Positions 1 to 11,997 of a stretch of 64,000 bases of DNA are shown here, in pieces. A program made the translations under genes and the position numbers. This DNA is from Amoebophrya sp. A120. Taxonomy: Eukaryota > Sar > Dinophyceae > Syndiniales > Amoebophryaceae. A model generated the notes under the pieces. The model was given only the letters and a program-made list of their open reading frames with translations, was not told the origin of the DNA and searched no databases. Position 1 is the stretch's first letter. Each line of letters starts with the position of its first letter. Location: contig CAJINV010000003.1 of the NCBI GenBank assembly GCA_905178155.1, positions 9,493,979 to 9,557,978 of the forward strand. Direction: 5' to 3'.

Positions 1-2
1 AG

Positions 3-863
3 CTGGCCAAAGTGTCCGAAGGCGGTCAAAGTCAGACGCTATATAAGCACAGCATCCGGCCGCGCCCGCCACAGTCCAGCGCCATACTTTCGGTGCTCAA
101 CTCGCACCAGCGTGGGAGCTACTACCGCGCCCAGTGGTATCTGGTCAACGAACAACATGGACACGGAGTAAGCCTACTGGCATTTAGCTGCGTTGTAAAT
201 AATCTCGGTGACGGGAGCGCTCTTAAACTTAATGCCACAGAAACCGCAGAGCCAGAGGCTGAGGCAGACGACGCACGGCAGCACCTGCAGAAGGGTGTAC
301 TACCAAGCAGCAACGAATTTTACGTTCGAAAAAAGACCAGGTGGGGCCTTAGATTTTCACCCTTCTGCACATCAAAAGCAAACACAATGCACACGCGGTC
401 TTTGGAAGCACGATGGACGGTCCCGGTATCGAGTCGCCCCCTTCGGCAACACCTTCCAACTACAACCACGATAACAAAGCGTGGGACCCAGGGGAATACT
501 TCAACAAGCGACCTGTTTTTTTTTTGCGTGCGTATGGGCCTTCGGAGAGCTTCCTACCCCACCAAGCAGAAAAAGGCCATCGACCGCGCGAAGATTGTTC
601 CGCTGAATGAGAGCTTCGCTCAAGTTTTCGTTCCAGAGTTGTTAGAACAGGACTCACTGCCGACCTTATCCCCCCAAGATAGTGGCGAGTTTTTAGATGA
701 GCTGCTCGAGGACGTGAAGAACGTACCCGAGTGGTCGCTGTACGACGCCAGCCTCGGGAGGCTTCTGCAGGAATCAAAGTTGCGGACCCGAAGCTTTTAC
801 ACTCCGCAGCAATTTATGGCCTCCCAGAATGCTGATCGGTCGCAATGCGACGTGCAACTCTAG
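3..863 (+). CDS. Unrecognised protein, two exons of a gene cut by the window edge
   Basis: Exon 1 is open from base 3 to 167 and ends at a GTAAGC donor in phase 0. Exon 2 starts at 570, after CAAGCAG, also in phase 0, and runs to a TAG at 861-863. The joined product has a basic N-terminal part (containing SVLNSHQRGSYYRAQWYL) and an acidic, amphipathic second part (containing VFVPELLEQDSLP and EFLDELLEDVKN), which looks like real protein rather than chance translation. The uninterrupted frame across the intron (168-569) is low-quality sequence, which is why I split it. I recognise no domain. The true start lies left of the window, and the last exon could end at a splice site instead of the TAG. 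It is the only candidate gene on the plus strand outside the retrotransposon. Confidence 0.45.
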   Translation: MAKVSEGGQSQTLYKHSIRPRPPQSSAILSVLNSHQRGSYYRAQWYLVNEQHGHGVSLLAFSCVVNNLGDGSALKLNATETAEPEAEADDARQHLQKGVLPSSNEFYVRKKTRWGLRFSPFCTSKANTMHTRSLEARWTVPVSSRPLRQHLPTTTTITKRGTQGNTSTSDLFFFCVRMGLRRASYPTKQKKAIDRAKIVPLNESFAQVFVPELLEQDSLPTLSPQDSGEFLDELLEDVKNVPEWSLYDASLGRLLQESKLRTRSFYTPQQFMASQNADRSQCDVQL

Positions 864-2044
864 GTCAAGCCCTACTCACTTTGAGTCTTCTTCTTCATCA
901 AGCATAACGTACTGGCAGCATTTGCTGCGCAGTTCGCAGGTCGTCTCATTACGACAAACGAAAAAAGCATGTTGGATTTGTCGTGGAAGTCCAACCTTTG
1001 CAGACCCTACAAGCGCCGCACGCTTCGGCTTTGGAAATATGAGCAAGGAAGTGCGCGGCCATCGCATCCCGCAGCGGTTTGGAGATGGTTGCAGCACCGA
1101 AAAAAAAAGCTGCACAAGTAGGGTGAAAGGACGAGCCAGCCCAGCAAAGGAAACCGCAAAAAGGTACCAGGCTCCGGCGTGCTTGAGTCCGGGCCCGCCG
1201 GGCCGGCCCTTCGCTACCCGGCTGCCCACCGGATTCCGGTCGACCTACTACAAGCAAGCGTGGCCCCGCCCGTCGCGCCTGGCGGCCGCGTCTCCTTTGC
1301 GGACTCCTTGGGCCCTTTCCAAGATCGCCGACCGTTTATTTGCCCATCCAACGAAGCAGTGCCGTAGCCTGGCCGGCCACGCCGGGGCCCGCCGCTCGCA
1401 CGCCCGGGCCCCTCTTCCGTGCTTGTATTGCGTTGCTTCGGGCCGGGTGAGTTCCATCGCCGGGCCGCCCGTCTGATCTGCCCCAGGCCGGCGAGGGCTT
1501 CTGCGACGCGTCCTCGCCCACTCCTGCGAGGGCGTATTGCCGCATAACCCCCGTGGGCCAGTCCTTCCGTCGGCTCTGCCGGACCTGCCGACTTCGGACG
1601 GCAGAAGGCCCAGTAGGATGGGGTAACTGCAGGCCGCCCGCGCAGCCGAAGGGCAGAACGTGGCGCGACCAAGAAGACGGATGAGCTTTGGCGCTGTTCT
1701 AGCTTTTCGCTTTGGGCGCTTCGATTGAAGTGGCCGACGCTTAGCTAGGGCGAAGGGGTGCGCCGAGTTAGCATAGCATAGCATCGGCGGGCTGGATTTT
1801 CTTCATTCCATCCTTTTCGTTCATTTCGCGGACGCGGTCTTCATTCTCGGCGACATGCCCTTCGCGTCCACAGGGTAAGTTGTTGTCTGTTATGCTGCAA
1901 CTATGGATAGAATAAGAGACCGTTGAGTGCTGGGAGGTAAAAAGTGAATCACGATGGCACGCTGCGATTTGGGGCTTGCGTGGCAATAGCGGAAGTGTCG
2001 CGCTTCGTGTTTTCGGAATGGAGGCAGTCCGCCCGTGGTTGGCG
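864..2044. other. GC-rich stretch without a recognisable gene
   Basis: Open frames of 100-215 codons on both strands overlap each other and are rich in Arg, Pro, Gly and Ala, as expected from GC-rich noncoding sequence. No domain, RNA gene or repeat was recognised. Confidence 0.5.
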
Positions 2045-2220
2045 TTGCCTCGAGCAAGGCAAGCCAAGAGCAAGGCAAGCCACGAGCAAGGCAAGCCAAG
2101 AGAGCAAGGCAAGGCAAGGCAAGGCAAGGCAAGGCAAGGCAAGGCAAGGCAAGGCAAGGCAAGGCAAGGCAAGGCAAGGCAAGCCAAGAGCAAGGCAAGG
2201 CAAGCCAAGCCAAGCCAAGC
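2045..2220. repeat. Pentanucleotide microsatellite (AGGCA)n
   Basis: About 16 uninterrupted copies of AGGCA occupy roughly 2104-2182. They are flanked on both sides by degenerate AAGCC/AAGGC copies and 'AAGAGC' interruptions. All frames stay open here only because of the repeat. Confidence 0.9.
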
Positions 2221-2786
2221 CGAAAGATGCGGACTAGCCGCCAAAAACGGCACGCGCGAACAGAGCGCGAGCACTGTGCTCGCGCTCTGTTCGTGGAGGC
2301 CGTAGCATGCGGATTAGCCGCCAAAAGCGGGCACGCGCGAACAGACGCGAACACTGCGTTCGCGCGCTGTTCGCGGAGGCCGTAGCATGCGGACTAGCCG
2401 CCAAAAGCGGGCACCCGCGAACAGACGCGAGCACTGTGTTCGCGCTCTGTTCGCGGGGGCCGTAGCATGCGGATTAGCCGCCAAAAGCGGGCACGCGCGA
2501 ACAGAGCGCGAGCACTGTGTTCGCGCTCTGTTCGCGGAGGCCGTAGCATGCGGATTAGCCGCCAAAAGCGGGCACGCGCGAACAGAGCGCGAACACTGTG
2601 TTCGCGCTCTGTTCGCGGAGGCCGTAGCAGGCGGATGAGCCGCCAAAAAGGGTACGCGCGAACAGAGCGCGAACACTGTGTTCGCGCTCTGTTCGCGGCG
2701 CCGTAGCAGGCGGATTAGCCGCCAAAAAGGGCACGCGCGAACACGCGAACGCCGAGAACACCCAAATCCGCGGATTTCGGTGATTC
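2221..2786. repeat. 80-bp minisatellite with an internal perfect palindrome, left block
   Basis: Units start at 2221, 2301, 2381, 2461, 2542, 2623 and 2702 (period 79-81 bp). Each begins near CGTAGCATGCGGATTAGCCG and contains an inverted repeat of about 20-bp arms around a single T (arm CGCGAACAGAGCGCGAACAC). The last unit is truncated and runs into a unique tail (CCCAAATCCGCGGATTTCGG) next to the N gap. Confidence 0.9.
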
Positions 2787-3207
2787 NNNNNNNNNNNNNN
2801 NNNNNNNNNNNNNNNNNNNNNNNNNNNNNNNNNNNNNNNNNNNNNNNNNNNNNNNNNNNNNNNNNNNNNNNNNNNNNNNNNNNNNNNNNNNNNNNNNNNN
2901 NNNNNNNNNNNNNNNNNNNNNNNNNNNNNNNNNNNNNNNNNNNNNNNNNNNNNNNNNNNNNNNNNNNNNNNNNNNNNNNNNNNNNNNNNNNNNNNNNNNN
3001 NNNNNNNNNNNNNNNNNNNNNNNNNNNNNNNNNNNNNNNNNNNNNNNNNNNNNNNNNNNNNNNNNNNNNNNNNNNNNNNNNNNNNNNNNNNNNNNNNNNN
3101 NNNNNNNNNNNNNNNNNNNNNNNNNNNNNNNNNNNNNNNNNNNNNNNNNNNNNNNNNNNNNNNNNNNNNNNNNNNNNNNNNNNNNNNNNNNNNNNNNNNN
3201 NNNNNNN
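2787..3207. other. Assembly gap (421 N)
   Basis: Unresolved bases between two copies of the same minisatellite end. The gap size cannot be trusted from the sequence. Confidence 0.99.
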
Positions 3208-3371
3208 CGTAGCAGGCGGATTAGCCGCCAAAAAGGGTACGCGCGAACAGAGCGCGAGCACTGTGTTCGCGCTCTGTTCGCGGCGCCGTAGCAGGCGGAT
3301 TAGCCGCCAAAAAGGGCACGCGCGAACACGCGAACGCCGAGAACACCCAAATCCGCGGATTTCGGTGATTC
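3208..3371. repeat. 80-bp minisatellite, right block
   Basis: Two units (3208 and 3287). The 164 bp here match 2623-2786 with two differences, including the truncated last unit and its tail. Reading continues into unique sequence at 3372. Confidence 0.9.
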
Positions 3372-5161
3372 GTCCGGTGTGGCCGACTCGGTCAAATCCG
3401 GCTTCGACCTCTTAAGCGAGCCCGTACCATCGGGGGAAGGGTTGTGCTTGTGGTTTCTGGCAAGATTTTGACGTTGCACAAAAACGACAGCCCGGGAACC
3501 CAGCGCACCGTCGGGATTGCGTTCCCGCAACCATCTGAAATGGCGTGCATGAAATAGCTGAAGCACGGTGCTACTACACCACTTGTTACACAAGTGGTTT
3601 TGCCCCAATCACGGCGCTAGTGCGTTTTTCTTTACCTCCCCCCAGTCAACCTTCTCAAATATGGCGCTGCGCCTGGTTTCTTCTTTTATTTGTGCACGAT
3701 GTAAATCATTCAGTTTGAATTTCAGCCATATCCATAAGAACACGCGTCGCCTGCACCTTTCTTACTTCAGTAGGTTGGTGAACCGGATAAGCAGAGAGAG
3801 AGAGGCGCTTCACAGTCTGGCGAGAAATGAGACGGCGGAGAATCGCGAAGATTTCGATGGAGCAGCCTGATCACAAACCAGGAAAGCATGGGCACGGGCA
3901 CGCCCCCAAGTCCCGGCGCGCCAAGCCTTGGAAGGTGTTTGGCACCCGTATTTCCGCCGGGATGTAGTCGCAGTGGTGGCGTTTTCGCTTCATCGCGGTC
4001 GTGCCAATTCGCTCGCGTTGGCCGCCCCGTAAGTATCGACGTGGCGCCGCGACTCCCCAGCCTGCCCGCCCAGCAGCTGGCGCGGGGTAGTAAACGGCGG
4101 CCGCGCCGCGAACAGTGATGGCGCAGCCCTTCCTCGGCTTCTAAAAAGATGGGGGCGTGACAAAATAAAAATCGCGGCCGCACTTTCGGCCAAGCCCCGA
4201 ACCGCATGGAGCGAGGCCGCATTCCTGCAAAGCAGCGAACCTGCCGCCCGTAATCGCTCTGGTGCTCCTTCGCCCCTTGCGTAAAGAATTCACGCGACCA
4301 CCCCAAGGGGGGCAGCTTGTTTCGTGTGAATGGCCCACGCTTTTTAGCACGCGGGCGCCGCAGCCACGCAATCGATTGCCTACAAATCGACGCCGCGCCC
4401 TGGCTTTTCTTTGAAAGAAAAGCCCGGACTCGGCTCCCGCTTGATTTCCCGGATTAGCTGCCCCGATAATGCAAACGCCCAGTCGATGCGCGGGCCAAAA
4501 TATTTCGCAAGGTAGAGCAGCCGACACGCCGAAGCGCCCTGATTGGAGCGGCGCCGGCTCTAAGAATGCCAACCAAAATAGCTCCGCTGCCCCCGCCTTC
4601 CCTTCGTTGGGGCCGAAGGCCGCGCACAGTTCGGAAAGCCCGGGCGCGGCCCTTCGTTCGCCCGAGGGGGGGGGCCGAAAAAAGCGCCCGCCAGGTACAC
4701 GGCGCGGGCCTTCGCCGCCCCGCTGGCCATCGAAGCACAGGGCGGGGCCCTGTGCTTTGACGACGCAGACCACCCCTGTACGCCCGGTCCGGCCGCGCGC
4801 TCGCTTGTGCCTTTTCGGTCCGTGGGCAGGCTACTGCTTTTCGCTCCGCTTGCGTGGGGGATGTTTTCTTTGTCAGCCGGGGGCGGGCCTTCGCAGTTCT
4901 CCTAGGCCCGGAATAGCTTTGTGCGAGTGCGCACAAGCCAGCCGGTCACGAAGTAGAAACGCCCTCAGTTTTAATCTTCCCGGCCTGCGCATACACATAC
5001 ACGCTCCGCAGCTTTCTCGATGCAGAGTAGCTGGCTAGGTATTCGTATGGGCGCTCCGTCCATTGTGCACAGCGGCCAGGTGCGTGACTGCCAGGGCCCG
5101 CGAGTTTGTTTCCTTGGTTTTGCTAGCTCCATCATTGAGTATTAATCGGCACGCTCCCAAA
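3372..5161. other. No gene recognised; small inverted repeats only
   Basis: Contains ACCACTTGT-TAC-ACAAGTGGT near 3578 and the palindrome at 4402-4424. Overlapping GC-rich frames on both strands between 3.9 and 4.9 kb show no family motif. Confidence 0.5.
4402..4424. repeat. Perfect inverted repeat, 11-bp arms, 1-nt centre
   Basis: GGCTTTTCTTT at 4402-4412, centre G at 4413, AAAGAAAAGCC at 4414-4424. Confidence 0.85.
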
Positions 5162-5470
5162 ATGAATGCCGCAGCCAACTCCTGCATTTACTGCGCAGCG
5201 AGCTTGTTGTCTTTGAGTTTCGTCATACTATTGCCGTCGCGTTCGCAGTTTGGATTTCGTTGCGTTATCAACATCAGATACCTCAGAAAGTTCGAAGCGC
5301 CAGCTTCCACTGACGGAGAGGACCAGGATATTTTGGTGAAGTGCTTCAAGTACCCGGGCGAAAAGACTCAAGGGAGCGAACACCTACCGGCAGTCATAGT
5401 GAAACGGAGCACGAAGGTTCTCACCTACAAGCAAGGTGTAGCATACGCTTGCGGCATCTTCGAAGTTTAG
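5162..5470 (+). CDS. Possible small secreted or membrane protein (102 aa)
   Basis: An ATG at 5162 (AAAATGAATG context) opens a frame to the stop at 5470. The N-terminus has a hydrophobic stretch (AASLLSLSFVILLP), followed by a soluble mixed-charge region (GEDQDILVKCFKYPGEKTQG) that reads better than the GC-biased frames nearby. No domain is recognised and no splice sites can be paired. It could be a real single-exon gene, one exon of a larger gene, or chance. Confidence 0.25.
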   Translation: MNAAANSCIYCAASLLSLSFVILLPSRSQFGFRCVINIRYLRKFEAPASTDGEDQDILVKCFKYPGEKTQGSEHLPAVIVKRSTKVLTYKQGVAYACGIFEV

Positions 5471-8400
5471 GGGTGCAAGAGGTTCAGCATCGCTAGCAGA
5501 TGCCCAAACTCAGCCCGGGGTCAACTTTTCTGCTCTTACATCCTGGCGCATTTGATGGGCGGGGAAAACGCGTACGTGGGCTACCACAGCTTCTGAAGAA
5601 AACTCACAACCGCTCCGCTCTGAAGGGGGGCAGTAGGTTATTGCCGTGAGGGCCTGCGCGCGAGGGCTTTGGGCGAAGGTTGCCTGTTTTGCTCACAAAT
5701 GAATTGGCGACGAGGAGCGTGCTCAAAAATTGGCGAGGTGGGATGCGCGCGCCGTGCTTCGCGCCATTCGCTCCGCGCGAACGTATTGCGCACGCCCCGC
5801 CAGGCCGAGGGCAAGAATAGTGGGGGCCACGCTGTTTATGCCAGGCATGGCACAGCCCTCTTACAAGGCACGTGCCTCCTTTCGAGTCGTGAAACGATGC
5901 AAAAAGCGCGGCAGTCGGTGCATTTGTGCATCCTCTACCAGGCGCGCGCGGCTACTTGGCGAGTCTCTTTGTGGATCGCCTTACGGCGTCGTAAGTCCTA
6001 CTCCCAAGGCGGTGCACGGGTCGGCGCTTGAAATGGCCGCCAAGGCGCTTGCGCGCTCGTTGTTGTTCGCCACCGGCATCGGTACTAACTACTGTAGGCG
6101 TGGGCAAAGAAGGTATGAATGGACAAAATAAAAGACCGCCGCCGGCTTTTTGCGACGGGCCGCGAAGAGTACGAAATCGGGAAAACGCAAGAAGTTAACG
6201 CGCCTCTGCCGCAAAAGTACTGAGAAAAAAGCACGCAAACTCCACCAAAAGTCTGAAGCTTTCGCAGTGCGCAAGTTCAGGCTGGCTCCGAACTTAACCG
6301 CTTTGGCTGACTTAAGAACCCTGCTACTCTGCCCATTCACAATCGAATGGCGCGCCGGGCGCCAGCTCTAGCGCGTTGTTTCTTGTGTTGGTTTCTTGTG
6401 TTGCCGCCCCGGCGCACTGTCTGTTGTCTGTTATTCTGCCCAGGCATAAATGAAGGGCGCGGCGGGTGCCAGTGCCAGCGCCAGCGAGAGCCGCGGCCGA
6501 ATCCCTAGGACGTTGGGGGCTTCCGTATTGTCTGGCCAGAAGGCCGCTACCGGAGCAAGCAGGCGGCCGGCCGGATCGCGGCCGTTTTCTCATGTTCGCC
6601 ACTGCGCCCCGCCGGCACTAGAGCGCCAACAACAGTGGCCATAGATACTGTGCGCCGGGCGGTGTTTCTTCTTGCATGTTCGAAAGATTTGAAAAAGTTA
6701 CTGTGGATTCATAGCTTGGCACCCCCTGCCACGCTTCGAACCAGCCTAGTTAATATAAGTATGTAAATATTTATGATAGGACTCGGCTTTTTTTCAGACT
6801 TGCCGGGCTCTTTTTCGCACATGGAAGCGCCATACCGCCGCAGCTCGGATCCGTTCTGATTATTGTTTGCGCTTTAGTTTCATCCTGCTTCCCTACCCCT
6901 TTTTTTAGTGGAAGCCTTTCTTCGTTTCTTTTTCTATCGTTTTCTTTTTCTTGTTTTTCATTCCTTCTCTCTACTAGGGGTACGAAAGTTGCGGCTTTTC
7001 AGCTTCAGAGCCAGACCCTACCGCCTTATCCCCGCCCGGAATGCTGCTGCAGCTTTCTTGCGCCGCGAGTCGCAGCAGTGCTGCTTCTGCACATTACCCG
7101 CAGCCCCCTGATAGAATTGATAGCCGTAAAGCTTTCCCGAAGGCTTTCGAGGGTTGCGCGGCAGCGCGAGAACGAATTCGGTCGGGAGCTGCGGCGGGGC
7201 GCGCGGGCCACTAGAGACCCGCATTGCTTTTACCTTCGCACCCGTTCGGGAAAAGTCAAAGGCCCACGACTTTCTTCCCGGGCTTCCGAAGAAGGTGTTT
7301 GGGAGCCTCCCGAAAAAGGTGTTGGCCCGGGAGCCCGAAAAAGTTGAAGAGGCGGGCGATCCGGTCGCTGACTTTCATTTCTTCGGGGAGGTAACTGGAG
7401 GGCGACTGACTTTTCGCTTCAGCCTTTCGAAGGTCTTCGGGAGCCCGAAACCCTTCGAGAAGCCGGGAAAGCTCGCGGAGTTTTCTCTCTGAGTGAAAAG
7501 TTAGCGAGCTTCCGCCTGCCTTCATTCTCAAAGGTTTTCCGGAAACAGAGCGAAAGAAAACTCGCTGAGTTTTCGTTTCCTTTACCGAAGAGCTTCGAGA
7601 AACAGACAAAAGGCTTAGTGGTTTTTCACCCCGTTTCCCAAAGAGCTTCTGTCGAGGAAGGGGGGTGACGCTCGGTGAGTTTTCACTTCTCGAACCTCTT
7701 CGGGAAACGGAGTGGCAGCTCACTTGTTCTCGCGAAGTCTCCGGGGGTGATGTCGTTTTTTTCTCTCTTCCTCCCAGGAGTATCGCAGCAGGCCCTCCCG
7801 CAAGCAATTAGCGAAGTCAGCCCCCTTCCGCTTTCCACACCTAAATCGGGCCTTATGTGTCAAAAAGAGCCTTTCCCGTTTTTTTTTTATTTTTCGAAAA
7901 CCGATGGCACGCCGGCCGAGCCGGCCGACCATGTGTCAAAAAGATCCAACCATGTGTCAAAAAAAGCCGCATCCTTTATTATATTTATATAATGTATACG
8001 TATACCTAAACCTATACGCCGCCCGGCGGACACTTGGACGAGCGCCCGCCCCAGCCAGCCATGCGAGACAGTGGCACCTTGGAGGCTGTCGGTAAAGGCT
8101 TTGGCACCTGGGGAAGTAGAACGCGAACTCTTTGCACCCCGAAGATATGCCGCTCGACGACGTTCCGACAAGAAAGGCTCCGCTTTGTCTTAGCTAGTGT
8201 AGTGATCCGAGAGAGCGTAGGCGCGTGGTCGTAGGGCCCGCGTGATGACAGAAGCGAAAAGCAAGCAAGCGGGCAGGGGCGGTATAGATATACGGCGCCA
8301 CCTCAAGGAGATAGAGCTAGAAGCAGAACGCGAAAGGCATAGAAGTTGGAGCCCAAGCGCCAGCTTTTAGAGGCCCCGGAAGTAGATCATGTCAGACTCC

Positions 8401-9430
8401 CCAATCAGGAGTCTTCCACTGGATCGGCAGCAAAGCAAGAATGCGGCTCCTTGTGAAAGTGCTCGAGTTTTGGAATTTTCCAAAATCCCGAGAGCGATAG
8501 CAAACGGACACCGCCGGCACAAAGCCGCCCCGAGCGAGGTCCATCCTCGGACTACTGCAGTCAGATAGATGCTCAAGCTTGGCGCTCTGCGCATTGATTT
8601 CTCTCTCCAGCTAGAACTGCGCCACCGTCAGGGACGTTTTGAGTAGGAGCCTTGCACTCCAGCACCACACAAAGTGGCTACCTGAACCTCGACGCTGACA
8701 CATGTGGCAGAAGCTGAAGGATAAAATTTTTCGATTCAGGCCCTCAGCTGGAAGCGCAAAAAGCTATCCGAGCCTAGTGTTTCACTATCAGATCCGCTGC
8801 TTGGATTCCCCTCAGGATTGCAACCCAGGCAGTTAGGTTCGTCCAAATAAGACTCTACCCACCAAGAAATTTATCAAAACGCCAGAGAAAAAAGCGAAGC
8901 GAACCGGTTTCGTATGCAGGCGAGCAACTCGTACAGAATTGCTACGGCTACCGCGTGCGCCTTCCAAAGTCATGGCGACCTTGCCTATTTTTGCCGCTAG
9001 CACCGGGGGGGGCGTGGTGGCGCCCGTCCTCGCCGCCCAAACGGATGACTGCATACCTGCGCCATCTGCCTTCCAGTGCAACCGGCCCTGCCTGGGTTGC
9101 GGATCACATCTACCCCACGCGCAGATGACTGCCGCGGACCCTCCCCCCAATCTACGCCCTCGGCAACTGCTGCGTGCGTCGTGTACGCACCCGGCCCGCT
9201 GCGGGGCGCGGTCCCTCCATGCACTCCCTGCCTGCCGCGGAGGGGCATTCTGGACGCTCCATTCGGCCGCCGGGTGCCGGGACGTCCAAATTCCACTCCT
9301 GCCGCCTCAGGGCCTCCTGAATGCAACCATCCACCCCACCCCCTGCGGCCACACCCGGATCTCGATGAATCCCTGCTCCGGGCTACCATCCACGACCCCA
9401 ATATCATTCAGTTGATTCATGCAATTTCAT
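5471..9430. other. No gene recognised
   Basis: A region of mixed composition. 7250-7740 holds degenerate short repeats built on TTCGAGAA/CCCGAAAAAGG-like words, which keep a 183-codon minus frame open. 7855-7966 holds three copies of ATGTGTCAAAAA. 8461-8495 is an imperfect hairpin around TTTTGGAATTTTCCAAAA. Confidence 0.45.
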
Positions 9431-11310
9431 TCTAAGACAGTGGCGGCATGATTTCAAAATTTGAATTGTCTCGATGATATTATTCCATTAGTTGATGTTC
9501 GATCGGACCGATCAACAGATTTCTGTCTGGGATTTGATTTCTTGGATTCAGATTTCATAATTCTAGATTGTTGAGATCCGAATCTAGTCAGATTCTCCAG
9601 AAGAGATATCATTATGATTCGATTGTTGAGATCCGAAATCGACCAGATTCCATCTCCAGGGGAGATAATCTCGGATCAGGTCAAAGATACAATGAATTTA
9701 TTATCGTGATGATTCGATTATCATGATGATTCGAGATGTTGAGATCTGAATCTTATCAGAAGATATATGATGATTAATTTCCTTGTGCCTCTCCGAATTA
9801 AATTTCGATATTAATCTATTTTCAAAATTCAATAATTGTCATGAATAATAATCTTTTTTTCTGGTCATGCAAGTTGTTCTTGGAGTGATCCGAGAATATT
9901 CAATGTTCAATATTCTCAGAATCATCTTGGAATTTGAATGTATCGATCAAAATAATGTTGTTTGTTGATTGTTGTTTGAGGTTATAATTAATCGGTATCG
10001 GTTGAGAGGTGGTCATTCCATTCTTTCTTCTCATGTGTCTATGAGTATATGATTTGGTGAAATTTATATTCCTCTGATTGACTCAATCATTTCGAGATCT
10101 GATTATTGTCTAGCAGTGATAGTTAGGTATCCATCCTATGAATGTACCTATCATCTATTCCTCTGTCTCTGAGACAGATTGAATCGCTATTCGTTCCTTA
10201 TTTCATTTCGGTCGTCCCCCCCCCGTAGGTTAGCAATGAATGATGGATCCATCAATGAAGACGGACATAACATAGGGTTTTTTTTTGATTTTGTCTGAAA
10301 GAGATTGTCGTTTTTCGGTAAGGGATAAAATGTTGTGAGCGAGTCTGTCGGGGGGGGGAGGGTCCCGATTGGCACCCCTTCAATTTTGCAAATTTATTTT
10401 CGACCGGAATTAGAATGGAAATTCGCCCGGACCAGGCAACACCTTACAAACACAAAAACATCGCACCACCACAATCATGATCTCCCTACAACCATAATCA
10501 CAAATGAGATCGATGGAGTCAACTGCTAGCCTCTGCACCTATCCTTCCACTTTCGAATCTTTGCGCTCCTGTTCTGACTCTTTTTCTTTTTTTTTTTCGG
10601 CCCAACGGAATAATTTTTCTGCAATCACATTACCACAATCAAACAGACGAAATATACAGGACTCATCGTCTCACTCACCTCCTCACTTCACCACTGTTCT
10701 CGGATTCTTTCCCCATCCAGATTCTCGATCAATTTCGATATATCATCAATCTGTGGATCAATGTCAACACATTCTCAGACTCTTCAGATCGCCAAAATGA
10801 AAAAAAAAATATCTCCGAAATCGATAAAAATCGAAATCCTCAATCTTCGCCGGATTTTGGTCCTAAGTAACACTTTTGGGCCGAAAAAGCTACTCTTTTT
10901 TTGAAATTTTTTAAAATTTTCGAAAAGGGTAGCGGGGTTGATCTTGGGTCGCAATGGGATGAAACAAAACAAAAAGCCGCCGCGCCTCACGGGCTCGGTA
11001 TGCCGCAGGGGAGCTCGGGAGACAGCGCGCAGGCCTGATGGGCGCGGCTGCTCGACCAGGCGGGCTCTCAGGTGCTGTCGAACTGAAACGAAGAACCAAC
11101 TTCCTTCCCATGTGGCCAAGAAAAATTTCAAAAAAATTTCGATTTGCCCAAGCAAAAAAAGTTTGAATTTGAGCGGATAGAATGTCGATAGGTGCGAAAA
11201 AAGAACAAAAAAAATTTCGGAAAATCGGCGACATTAGCAAAATCCCATTAGTTTTTGCAAATTGCCCACTTTCTGAAATTTTTTTCAAGTTTGCTTTTTG
11301 CGCCTCTTGA

Positions 11311-11414
11311 TTTTTGCCGGATTTTTTCAGATTTTTTTCTGAAATTATTCCTGGCCAAACCATTTTTGCCGGATTTTTTCAGATTTTTTTCTGAAATTAT
11401 TCCTGGCCAAACCC
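11311..11414. repeat. 52-bp tandem duplication
   Basis: The sequence from TTTTTGCCGGATTTTTTCAG through CTGGCCAAACC is present twice with period 52 (11311 and 11363). Confidence 0.85.
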
Positions 11415-11857
11415 AAAGAGAAATCTTCTGTGCCGGAAATACGCCACAGACCGTCCGACCCTTACTCCCCGGCAACAGAAGGCGTAACTCCACACGGACT
11501 CACCACTCTGGGCGCTCATCACCAGGAGCGAACGCCAAGAGATACGGACCACCCACGCGGGCAAATATGCAACATTTACGCCGGGCCCTCGCTCTTCTGA
11601 CAAAGAAACAGGGGCGAGAACAGGCCCGGGAGCTGCCTCACAATGGTCCGGCCGTCGGGAAAGCTAAAAAAGCTCAAAAGTTGGATTTTGTTCCTGCACT
11701 ATGTGGATTCTTCGAAGTTTTTTGCGTTAGGACGGAAATCCTGCGAGTCAGTCTATCAATCAGCTTTGATATCCGGTATACAATCTGAACCGATCAACGA
11801 AAACTAAATGCAAAGAACTAAAAGAGAAAAGATCTTTACTCTTCGAATGTCATTTCT

Positions 11858-11997
11858 CTACTTTATCATCTTTATCGTTTAAGAGAATTGGATGATGAGA
11901 ATGAAGAAAATAAGACTGTCACTTTTCTACTTTATCATCTTTATCTTTTGAGAGAATTGGATGATGAGAATGAAGAAAGTGAGACAATCTCGGACAA
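11858..11997. repeat. 70-bp tandem duplication
   Basis: CTACTTTATCATCTTTATC starts at 11858 and again at 11928. The copies differ at several bases, so the duplication is not recent. Confidence 0.8.

Noticed and set aside
2301-2720. Similarity of CCGTAGC in the minisatellite to the dinoflagellate spliced leader
   Set aside because: Only about seven bases match the leader start and the following sequence differs; treated as coincidence.
2221-3371. CRISPR array
   Set aside because: Units are contiguous tandem repeats without unique spacers, in eukaryotic DNA.
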